A program made the position numbers and the translations under genes. This document shows positions 13,206 through 18,698 of a stretch of 18,698 bases of DNA, piece after piece. The notes beneath the pieces are model-generated. The model did not search any database. It saw only the letters and a program-made list of their open reading frames with translations, and was not told the DNA's origin. The first letter of the stretch is position 1. Every line of letters starts with the position of its first letter. The DNA lies in assembly GCA_024654105.1 (NCBI GenBank), contig JANLID010000344.1:1-18698 (forward strand). Direction: 5' to 3'. The DNA comes from Gallionella sp. Lineage in GTDB: Bacteria; Pseudomonadota; Gammaproteobacteria; Burkholderiales; Gallionellaceae.

Positions 13206-13619
13206 ATGAGCAATTCCACGCAACAACACGGATTCCTTATCCGGGCAATTTCTCTGGTCGCCATCGGATTCGGGCTGCTGACCATCAAGGAGGGCGGCAT
13301 GACGCTGAGTGGTGATGCGGCGGCGCTCAAGGCGGCCGGAAATTATGTGCCATTCGTGCTGTGGTTCAACTTTGCGGCGGGTTTCGCCTATGCCATCGCC
13401 GGCGCCGGGCTGTGGATGCGGCAACGCTGGGCAATGTGGCTGGCTATCGCCATTGCCGCCGCGACCGCGCTTACGTTCGCGGCATTCGGTGCGCATGTGT
13501 TTCTTGGAGGGCTTTACGAGAAACGCACGGTGATCGCCATGAGCGTGCGGACGCTGGTGTGGGTGGCAATCGCGGCGATTGCCTGGCGCCGGTTTGCGGC
13601 GAAAGGCACGCAATCATGA
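13206..13619 (+). CDS. Hypothetical small integral membrane protein (four predicted helices)
   Basis: This 137-aa protein is not recognised beyond its topology. Hydrophobic stretches lie at about 11-30 (FLIRAISLVAIGFGLLTIKE), 50-69 (PFVLWFNFAAGFAYAIAGAG), 73-100 (RWAMWLAIAIAAATALTFAA and on) and 110-130 (VIAMSVRTLVWVAIAAIAW). A clear Shine-Dalgarno AGGAG sits at 13194-13198, seven bases before the ATG. A TATACT at 13157-13162 could be a -10 box, but its -35 is poor. The stop overlaps the start of the metallo-beta-lactamase-fold gene (ATGA), so the two are co-translated. No cysteines or catalytic-looking motifs are seen. Confidence 0.8.
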   Translation: MSNSTQQHGFLIRAISLVAIGFGLLTIKEGGMTLSGDAAALKAAGNYVPFVLWFNFAAGFAYAIAGAGLWMRQRWAMWLAIAIAAATALTFAAFGAHVFLGGLYEKRTVIAMSVRTLVWVAIAAIAWRRFAAKGTQS

Positions 13620-15013
13620 AGGTCACTTTTCTCGGCGCGGCCCGCGAGGTCACGGGTTCGTGTTATCTGATTGAGACCGGCGCAGTGCGTTTTCTGGTGG
13701 ACTGCGGCATGTTTCAGGGCGGGCGCGAAGCGCCGGCACGCAACCGTCGGCCGTTTGCTTTCAAACCGCGCTCGCTCGATTTCGTGCTGCTTACGCACGC
13801 GCATATCGACCACAGCGGCCTGTTGCCGCGGCTTGCGCGCGAGGGTTTCAACGGGCCGATCCATACCACCACGGCGACAGCCGAGCTGCTCGGCATCATG
13901 CTGCCTGACAGTGCCCACATTCAGGAGGCCGATGCCCGGCGTGCGGCACGCCGGCGCAAGAATGCGCGCGGCAAAGCGGCGCTGTCTGTTCTTTATACCG
14001 TGCAGGACGCGGAAGAATGCCTGCAACAACTGAGCCCGGTTGCATACGACGAGTGGCTGACGCCGCACCCGGATGTGCGCTGCCGTTTTCGCGACGCCGG
14101 CCATATCCTCGGTTCGGCGATTCTGGAGATCCAGATCACGGAGGGCGGCAAGACCACGAAGCTGGTCATGTCGGGCGATCTCGGCCAGCCGGACCGGCCG
14201 ATTCTGCGCGACCCGACATTGATCGAGGAGGCGGACGTACTGTTCATCGAGTCCACCTACGGCAACCGCGCGCACAAGGACCTGCCGGCAACGCTGGAGG
14301 AACTCGCGCAGGTGATCGAACACACGCTGCACGTCAAGCATGGCAACGTCATTGTTCCGGCATTCGCGGTCGGGCGCACGCAGGAAATCATCTATCACCT
14401 GTATCAATTGACACGCGAGGGGCGCTTGCACGATCTCGATATTATTGTGGATTCACCGATGGCGACGGCCGTGACCCAAGTCACCATGCAGCATCTGGCG
14501 CTGTTCGATGACGAGGCAAAGCAGCTCGCCGACTGGCACGCGGCGGGGCGCGGCCTGCCGAACCTGCGCTTCACCGGCAGCACCGAGGAGTCCATCGCCC
14601 TCAACCAGATTCGCTCCGGCGCCATCATCATTTCCGCAAGCGGCATGTGCGATGCCGGGCGCATCAAGCATCACCTGCGCCACAACCTCGGGCGCGCCGA
14701 AAACAGCATACTGATCACCGGCTTTCAGGCGCAGGGCACACTCGGGCGGCGGTTGGTGGACGGCGCGAAGCGGGTAAGCATCTTCGGTCAGGAGATTCCG
14801 GTGCGCGCCACGATTCACACTCTTGGCGGATTCTCGGCACACGCCGATCAGGCGGCGCTGCTCGCCTGGACCGGCGGTTTTCGGCGGCCACCGCGCCAGA
14901 CATTCGTGGTGCATGGCGAAGAAAGCGCGGCACTCGCGTTTGCCGAGCGCTTGCAGGCCGAGCGCGGCTGGGCAGTGACGGTGCCCGAACCCGGCCAGAC
15001 TGTTGAGTTGTAG
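13616..15013 (+). CDS. Metallo-beta-lactamase-fold beta-CASP RNA hydrolase
   Basis: This 465-aa protein is of the CPSF73/Ysh1-like bacterial beta-CASP group (RNA-processing exo/endonucleases). The zinc motif is THAHIDHSG with H61, H63, D65 and H66, followed by AGHILGS (H163) and SGDLGQ (D188). IESTYGNR (212-218) leads into the beta-CASP cap, with VPAFAVGRTQE, VDSPMA (D279), SASGMCDAGRIKHHL and GFQAQGTLGRRL. The end carries HTLGGFSAHADQ (H401, H409) and VVHGE (H433). Every catalytic ligand I expect is present. The start is ATG 13616, overlapping the preceding stop; a much longer upstream frame is not supported. Substrate is not evident. In betaproteobacteria such proteins are single stand-alone genes of presumed RNA-turnover function. 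Confidence 0.92.
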   Translation: MKVTFLGAAREVTGSCYLIETGAVRFLVDCGMFQGGREAPARNRRPFAFKPRSLDFVLLTHAHIDHSGLLPRLAREGFNGPIHTTTATAELLGIMLPDSAHIQEADARRAARRRKNARGKAALSVLYTVQDAEECLQQLSPVAYDEWLTPHPDVRCRFRDAGHILGSAILEIQITEGGKTTKLVMSGDLGQPDRPILRDPTLIEEADVLFIESTYGNRAHKDLPATLEELAQVIEHTLHVKHGNVIVPAFAVGRTQEIIYHLYQLTREGRLHDLDIIVDSPMATAVTQVTMQHLALFDDEAKQLADWHAAGRGLPNLRFTGSTEESIALNQIRSGAIIISASGMCDAGRIKHHLRHNLGRAENSILITGFQAQGTLGRRLVDGAKRVSIFGQEIPVRATIHTLGGFSAHADQAALLAWTGGFRRPPRQTFVVHGEESAALAFAERLQAERGWAVTVPEPGQTVEL

Positions 15014-15103
15014 CGCCTGATGGAATGTGGAGCTACGCGAAGCCCCTGTTTACTGTTGTTTCTGCAACGGAACTACCCCAAGAACAAACTGGTTGCCTTG
15101 CCG

Positions 15104-15460
15104 TCAATCGCTCAATAGCGCCACCGTCGTATTGGCCGTCGTTTTATCGATATCAAGTTGCACTTCGCAGTATTCGTTGTTTTCGTCGGCCGGCGTGGGA
15201 TCGTCTGCGCAACTGCATCCGGCAATGATCCCATTGTAAAAGATGCCAGCCTTTACCCGGATAAAACCCCCCTCATCTGAAATGCTGAGGAACATTGCAG
15301 TGAGCTTGTTGCCCAGCGCATAACTGCTGGTTGACAATCCTTGCTGCAGTGGAAGCTGCCCGGCATCGATTTGTTCAATTTCCTTTTTGAGAATGCTCTC
15401 GAACTCGGGAGTCCCCCAGGCGCGCAGCGATCTGTTCAGTCTGATTGCCGGCTTACTCAC
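15104..15460 (-). CDS. Conserved hypothetical protein, small
   Basis: A protein of about 118 aa (GTG start at 15460; an in-frame TTG at 15472 would add four residues). It lies just after the TPMT-family gene on the same strand and is probably translated with it. I recognise it only as a conserved betaproteobacterial unknown. Visible features are RLNRSLRAWGTPEFESILKK, LPLQQGLSTSSYAL, FIRVKAGIFYNGIIAGCSCAD (two cysteines in GCSC) and EYCEVQLDIDKTTANTTVALLSD at the end. The acidic, compact C-terminal half with GCSCADDP could bind a metal, but this is a guess. The 90 bp between its stop and the upstream convergent gene hold no clear terminator. Confidence 0.65.
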   Translation of the reverse strand: MSKPAIRLNRSLRAWGTPEFESILKKEIEQIDAGQLPLQQGLSTSSYALGNKLTAMFLSISDEGGFIRVKAGIFYNGIIAGCSCADDPTPADENNEYCEVQLDIDKTTANTTVALLSD

Positions 15461-15475
15461 GCTGCCACCCAAACG

Positions 15476-16135
15476 TCAGTTGCGCAGCGTCAGCAGGAAG
15501 ATATTTTCCTGCAACCGGCTCAGGCCGCGCTCCCGGAAGCGCGGATTTTGTGCCAGTACGTCGAGTTGCGCCAACCGGCGTATCTTCGCGTGCTCGCGGT
15601 AGAGCGACTCCACTTCATTCACGGAAACCGCGAACGGCGGCCCCGGCATTTCCGGCTGGGGATAGTCGAAAGTAATGAGCAGAATTTGTGTTGCGGGCGG
15701 CAGGATGTTCACCAGATGGCGGGCATATCGCTCACGCATTTCCGGCGGCAGCGCGACCAGTGAGGCGCGGTCGTATACTGCGCCCACTTGCGCCAGAGCG
15801 CCTTTGCCCAAGTCGAAAAAATCGCCGCACAGGATGCGGATGCCACCCGCTTCATAGCGCGCGAAATTTTCGCCGGCAACGTGATGCGGGGCGCGGTCGT
15901 TTTCCTTGAAGAATGCCCGCACTGCAACGGCGCTCAGTTCGACACCCAGCACCGAATGTCCCTGCTCGCGCAGCCATTGCATATCGCGGCTTTTGCCGCA
16001 CAGCGGCACGAACACTTCGCTGCCATTGGCAGGATGCAGTTCCTGCCAGTACTGGCGCAAATAGGGATTGGTCTCGTTCTGGTGAAAACCAATTTCTTCC
16101 CGCTTCCAACGCTCCAGCCAGAAATCTTTTTCCAT
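15476..16135 (-). CDS. tpm: Thiopurine S-methyltransferase family protein
   Basis: This 219-aa SAM-dependent methyltransferase matches bacterial TPMT, which methylates sulfur or selenium/tellurium compounds. It begins MEKDFWLERWKREEIGFHQ, as the family does. It has the SAM-binding loop VFVPLCGKSRDMQWL (about 41-55) and the acidic residue E66 in VLGVELSA. It then has GDFFDL, YDRASLVALPPEMRERYA and LLITFDYPQPEMPGPPF, and a conserved end RFRERGLSRLQENIFLL. The start at 16135 is chosen because a GGAG lies 7 nt upstream and relatives begin MExDFW; a longer frame to 16180 would overlap the tesA-like gene. The gene follows the tesA-like gene by 31 bp and precedes the small unknown gene by a few bases. 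Confidence 0.9.
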   Translation of the reverse strand: MEKDFWLERWKREEIGFHQNETNPYLRQYWQELHPANGSEVFVPLCGKSRDMQWLREQGHSVLGVELSAVAVRAFFKENDRAPHHVAGENFARYEAGGIRILCGDFFDLGKGALAQVGAVYDRASLVALPPEMRERYARHLVNILPPATQILLITFDYPQPEMPGPPFAVSVNEVESLYREHAKIRRLAQLDVLAQNPRFRERGLSRLQENIFLLTLRN

Positions 16136-16166
16136 TCTCATGCTCCACTCGGCGGTACGCATTTCC

Positions 16167-16937
16167 TCATTCGACAGCATACCCGATAGACTTCAGCGCA
16201 TCAAAAATGTTCTGCGACAATTGCGCGTGTCCGGCGGCATTGGGGTGAAGCGGATCGCCCTTCATTTGCGGGTCGGAAAGAACGTCGGCAATCGCCTCCT
16301 CGATCAGTGGAACATCATATTCATCGGCTATCTGGCGGTAAAACTCGGCTGCAGACAGATTCTGAAAAACAGCCCCTGCGACACTTGGCTTCGGTGTTGC
16401 CAGCAGAACCGGCTTCGCTCCATGCGCCTTTATCATGGCAAGTATCTGTTCCAGATTGGCGATAGTCTCTGCCTGTGGAATATGACGCAGCATGTCGTTG
16501 CCCCCCAATGCCACCAGCACAAGAACCGGGTTGTGCTGCTCAAGAAGCGCCGGCAAGCGGCGCAAGGCATCGCTGCTGGTGTCGCCGCTGACACCCCCGT
16601 TGATGACCACCCAGCCGGTTCGATTCGCCAGCAGATCTGGCCATGCCTCTTCGGAGGCCACGCCAGCCCCGGCGGTCAGGCTATCTCCCAGCGCCAGAAT
16701 CTGGCTGCCGGCAGGAAGCGCATCCTCCTTCGCCTTGCTGCCGCAGGCGGCAACAAGAACGATGGCGGCAACCAGCAGAATGGCGCGTTGAATAAACCCG
16801 AATAATCCGTTGGACAAGACCGAACCAAAAGGCCGTTCGTGGCGAGCTTGCCGAACCATGGGCGGGGGGTAATCAGTAATCAATGTGTCAACCTGCCGGC
16901 ACTTCGACAGGCGAATGGACTGGTTCTGCGTTTGCAT
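16167..16937 (-). CDS. tesA: GDSL/SGNH arylesterase-lysophospholipase, TesA-like lipoprotein
   Basis: An SGNH hydrolase of the TesA type that cleaves acyl esters or thioesters outside the cytoplasm. Block I is LALGDSLTAGAGV with Ser86, block II GGVSGDTS, block III GGNDMLR, and block V DPLHPNAAGH with D228 and H231 (numbering from the ATG at 16937). A lipoprotein signal sequence is visible as a hydrophobic run ILLVAAIVLVAAC ending in a lipobox with C65. The frame from 16937 gives 45 or so residues before this signal, and that stretch (including VRQARHERPFG and VLSNG) is encoded by dispersed-repeat DNA. The functional start is therefore probably internal: ATG at 16859, or TTG at 16817, which gives a normal-length signal peptide. 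None of the candidates has a good Shine-Dalgarno. I give the outermost start. Confidence 0.88.
   Translation of the reverse strand: MQTQNQSIRLSKCRQVDTLITDYPPPMVRQARHERPFGSVLSNGLFGFIQRAILLVAAIVLVAACGSKAKEDALPAGSQILALGDSLTAGAGVASEEAWPDLLANRTGWVVINGGVSGDTSSDALRRLPALLEQHNPVLVLVALGGNDMLRHIPQAETIANLEQILAMIKAHGAKPVLLATPKPSVAGAVFQNLSAAEFYRQIADEYDVPLIEEAIADVLSDPQMKGDPLHPNAAGHAQLSQNIFDALKSIGYAVE
16810..16860 (-). repeat. Dispersed repeat at the 5' end of the tesA-like gene
   Basis: On the minus strand the DNA reads GGTTCGGCAAGCTCGCCACG, then AACGGCC and GTCTTGTCCAACGG. This is a variant of the widely scattered repeat recognised in other genomes by VRQAHHER and VLSNG-type translations. It has become part of the open frame upstream of the signal peptide. 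Borders are approximate. Confidence 0.5.
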
Positions 16938-16958
16938 AGTGATATTCTGGCATTATTC

Positions 16959-16986
16959 TTACAGGTTGCCAGCATTGGCAGATAAT
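16959..16986 (+). promoter_or_regulatory. Probable promoter of the acylphosphatase gene
   Basis: TTACAG (16959-16964) and GATAAT (16981-16986) are 16 bp apart. The spacer contains the inverted repeat TGCCA-GCAT-TGGCA (16967-16980). The predicted start is about 43 nt before the ATG at 17036. The 98-bp divergent gap also has to hold the promoter for the tesA-like operon, which I cannot pick out. Confidence 0.45.
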
Positions 16987-17035
16987 CGGGGCAGACTATT
17001 CCACTCGCAAATGATTGCAGGAAAAAATAACGACC

Positions 17036-17317
17036 ATGCAAGCCATGCCAAAAAAGACGCTACGCCTCGTGATTCATGGTCGCGTACAGGGCGTATTCTT
17101 TCGCGACTCGATGCGCCGCGAAGCGCAAAACCTATCGGTCGCCGGCTGGGTGCGCAACCGCAGCGACGGCACGGTGGAGGCCGCGGTGCAGGGCGATCCC
17201 GCCGGCGTGGATGCTATCGTGCGCTGGGCGCGGCGCGGCCCGGAGCGCGCGCAGGTGGAGCGGGTCGAGATCGAACCGCATGAGGGCAGCTACAGCAACT
17301 TCGAGGTCATCGGGTAG
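17036..17317 (+). CDS. acyP: Acylphosphatase
   Basis: Acylphosphatase hydrolyses carboxyl-phosphate bonds such as acetyl phosphate in the cytosol. The 93-aa protein has both signature segments: HGRVQGVFFRDSMRREA with the phosphate-binding loop and catalytic R23, and GWVRNRSDGTVEA with N41. The end SNFEVIG is also family-typical. Length is normal (90-100 aa). The ATG at 17036 is chosen; an AGGAAAA sequence lies 10-15 nt before it, and a second in-frame ATG is at 17045. It is a single gene, divergent from the tesA-like operon and convergent with the restriction gene at the right edge, with 84 bp of featureless DNA between. Confidence 0.95.
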   Translation: MQAMPKKTLRLVIHGRVQGVFFRDSMRREAQNLSVAGWVRNRSDGTVEAAVQGDPAGVDAIVRWARRGPERAQVERVEIEPHEGSYSNFEVIG

Positions 17318-17401
17318 CGATGTGCATTCTGATATAGTCGTGCCAACCATCAGCCGCTAACGACCCAAAGCAGACTCCAAGGCTCAAACAAAAACAGTCA
17401 A

Positions 17402-18698
17402 TCAACCGTGCGCTGCGAACTGCACCACCTTAGTGACACCGGAAAAATCAACATCCGTCGGCATCTCGAACAGGCAATGCCCCCCGCTCCGCGATGCCCA
17501 CACCGCGCCAATCGCGCGCTTCTCTTCCGAATCCACGCTGTCGTAGCGATCTTTGCCTTTGTACTCGACCACCAACGCGCGGCCATCCATCAATTGGCAA
17601 ACGAAATCGGGATAGAACCAGTCGCTGGAAGTTTGCAGCCGGAATGAAGTGGATTTTTGAGAAAGGTTGCGCACCCAGAATTTAACTTCCGGCAATCCAT
17701 CGAGAAACTGCGCGCATTGAAATTCCTCGGTAAGCTCCCGGTTCTTTTTGAACTCGACGAGTTCGCCGGGCCTGGTTCCGAAGTAATGTTTCTGGAATTG
17801 GAAACCGCCTTCATAGAGCCAACTCGGCTCATAGCGCATGGTTTTGAAATTGATGGCGCGTTCCTCGCTGACTGCCAGCGCGGAATCGGGGAACAGCAAT
17901 GACTGAAAGGCACTCTTGCGTTCGCCGTCGCGATGCCGGTGGATGCGATCTTCAATTTCATCACGCAGCCGATAGCGATCCAATGCCAGTTGGCCTATAT
18001 CCGTGATCTCATACTTCGCCATCAAACCGCGCAACACTTTTCTGATGAACTCCGCCGATTCGCCCGCAGTAATGTCGTGGTGTTCAATCTCGCCATCGAG
18101 CCACGCGACCAAAGTCTCCAGCTTCCAATCGCTCGCACCGCCAAGTTGCAGCACTTGCTGGTGCAGCGTACCGACAAAATCAGCGCCCGGTGTTTCCTGC
18201 AGCACATTGGTCAGCACCTCGCCCTTTACGCCGACATCAACATAGCCCGCCTTTCCGGCAGGCCGTTGCAGAGGATTGTAATTGGGTGAAAGCGCCGCAT
18301 CTTTTTCGCTCAACTTCCATCTGTGCTCGATCAAGAAAGTGCTCTCGAATTCAAACAGCAATCCATCCTCGCGCACGCACAGCAGCGGCACCTTGAAGTC
18401 AAAACCCTGTTCGTAAGGCGACGGTATTCGCGTCTTGCCGCTGCCACCGAAAGCCATTTCCGTTGCGCGCACCACTGCCACCATTTCAACGACCCGCGCC
18501 TGTGCTTCGGGAGTCTTCACGCAACTTTTCAGTCTCTCCGTTTCATCTTCGTCCAGCGGAACAAAGACCGTGATTTCGTGTGTATCGGCATTGAGATGTA
18601 CCTTGCCGCCGAGTTCTGCAACCTGAACTTTTGCGACGGCAACATCCAGCTCATCGGGAGTAAATTTTACCGTCTTGGGCTGCACGCCCAGCGGCAGC
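17402..18698 (-). CDS. Type III-like restriction endonuclease / DEAD-box helicase, C-terminal part (5' end outside window)
   Basis: About 430 residues of a larger protein. The frame stays open to the window edge (LPLG before a GTG at 18685), so the start lies outside. The last third carries a PD-(D/E)XK nuclease site: DWFYPDFVCQL with P359-D360 (around 17606-17611), then ALVVEYKGKDRYD with E374 and K376 (around 17558-17566), numbering from 18685. This is the C-terminal nuclease layout of type III Res subunits and related helicase-nucleases. The helicase motor must lie beyond the edge. Upstream blocks are ETERLKSCVKTPEAQARVVE, FESTFLIEHRWKLSEKDAAL and DITAGESAEFIRKVLRGLMA. No methylase is in view. 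Whether it belongs to a Mod/Res pair or a larger defence set cannot be told here. Confidence 0.75.
   Translation of the reverse strand, partial: LPLGVQPKTVKFTPDELDVAVAKVQVAELGGKVHLNADTHEITVFVPLDEDETERLKSCVKTPEAQARVVEMVAVVRATEMAFGGSGKTRIPSPYEQGFDFKVPLLCVREDGLLFEFESTFLIEHRWKLSEKDAALSPNYNPLQRPAGKAGYVDVGVKGEVLTNVLQETPGADFVGTLHQQVLQLGGASDWKLETLVAWLDGEIEHHDITAGESAEFIRKVLRGLMAKYEITDIGQLALDRYRLRDEIEDRIHRHRDGERKSAFQSLLFPDSALAVSEERAINFKTMRYEPSWLYEGGFQFQKHYFGTRPGELVEFKKNRELTEEFQCAQFLDGLPEVKFWVRNLSQKSTSFRLQTSSDWFYPDFVCQLMDGRALVVEYKGKDRYDSVDSEEKRAIGAVWASRSGGHCLFEMPTDVDFSGVTKVVQFAAHG

Noticed and set aside
13361..13615. Longer 5' extension of the beta-CASP gene
   Set aside because: It would overlap the membrane-protein gene entirely in another frame; the family starts at MKVTFLGAAREVTG.
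13514..14431. Minus-strand open frame opposite the beta-CASP gene
   Set aside because: Shadow frame; all conserved beta-CASP motifs are on the plus strand.
15009..15034. GTAGC...GCTAC hairpin after the beta-CASP gene as a terminator
   Set aside because: Only a 5-bp stem with a 17-base loop and no T tract; too weak to call.
16140..16805. Plus-strand open frame opposite the tesA-like gene
   Set aside because: Shadow frame; the SGNH motif blocks are on the minus strand.
1..18698. tRNA, rRNA, insertion sequence or integrase genes
   Set aside because: None recognised on either strand; no transposase-like or recombinase-like protein and no cloverleaf-type sequence noticed by eye.

Overview
The window looks like a Gram-negative betaproteobacterial chromosome, probably Nitrosomonadales (for example Gallionellaceae-like). 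That placement is an inference from the protein sequences and from the run glyQ-glyS-gmhB-plsC-ygjP-like gene; it was not computed. The DNA has two textures. Positions 7346-17317 are GC-rich and hold housekeeping genes. Positions 1-7118 and 17402-18698 hold defence or toxin genes of more mixed, often more AT-rich, composition.

Left accessory block, plus strand (1-4285). It opens with the 3' end of a type I restriction specificity gene (hsdS, or an hsdM-hsdS fusion). This is followed by three overlapping genes that form a complete ABC three-component (ABC-3C) cassette: a nuclease-like effector, a short middle component (MC6 type) and a DUF2326/SMC-like ATPase. Then comes a protein often found beside type I systems, which carries a HEPN-type Rx4H motif. 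No hsdR is visible.

Left accessory block, minus strand (4290-7118). A second, oppositely transcribed operon runs XRE-HTH/ImmA-IrrE metallopeptidase -> TIGR04255-family protein -> 129-aa protein -> YhaV-type RNase toxin. All junctions overlap by 1-4 nt. The 129-aa protein sits where the PrlF antitoxin normally lies. Its C-terminus resembles the PrlF tail, but its N-terminus is not the usual AbrB-type domain. A few codons of a PIN-domain gene survive between the XRE/ImmA gene and the TIGR04255 gene, so the operon looks assembled by recombination. The two main promoters have perfect TATAAT boxes so close to the ATG that the mRNAs would be nearly leaderless. A tandem 10-bp repeat overlaps the first promoter and is a likely operator.

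Core block (7346-17317). glyQ and glyS encode the two glycyl-tRNA synthetase subunits and overlap by ATGA. A repeat-rich spacer separates them from gmhB (heptose phosphatase for LPS), plsC (lysophosphatidate acyltransferase), a YgjP/SprT-like metallopeptidase and a YqaA-like membrane protein. Next are a small membrane protein and a beta-CASP metallo-beta-lactamase-fold RNase. On the minus strand, tesA-like lipoprotein esterase, a TPMT-family methyltransferase and a small conserved protein form an operon. A divergent gene encodes acylphosphatase. Dispersed repeat sequences have been accepted inside coding sequence at the 3' end of glyQ, at the 5' end of the tesA-like gene and in the middle of the yqaA-like gene.

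Right edge (17402-18698). The 3' part of a type III-like restriction helicase/endonuclease gene runs in from beyond the window with an intact PD-(D/E)XK motif, so the core block lies between two defence-gene stretches.
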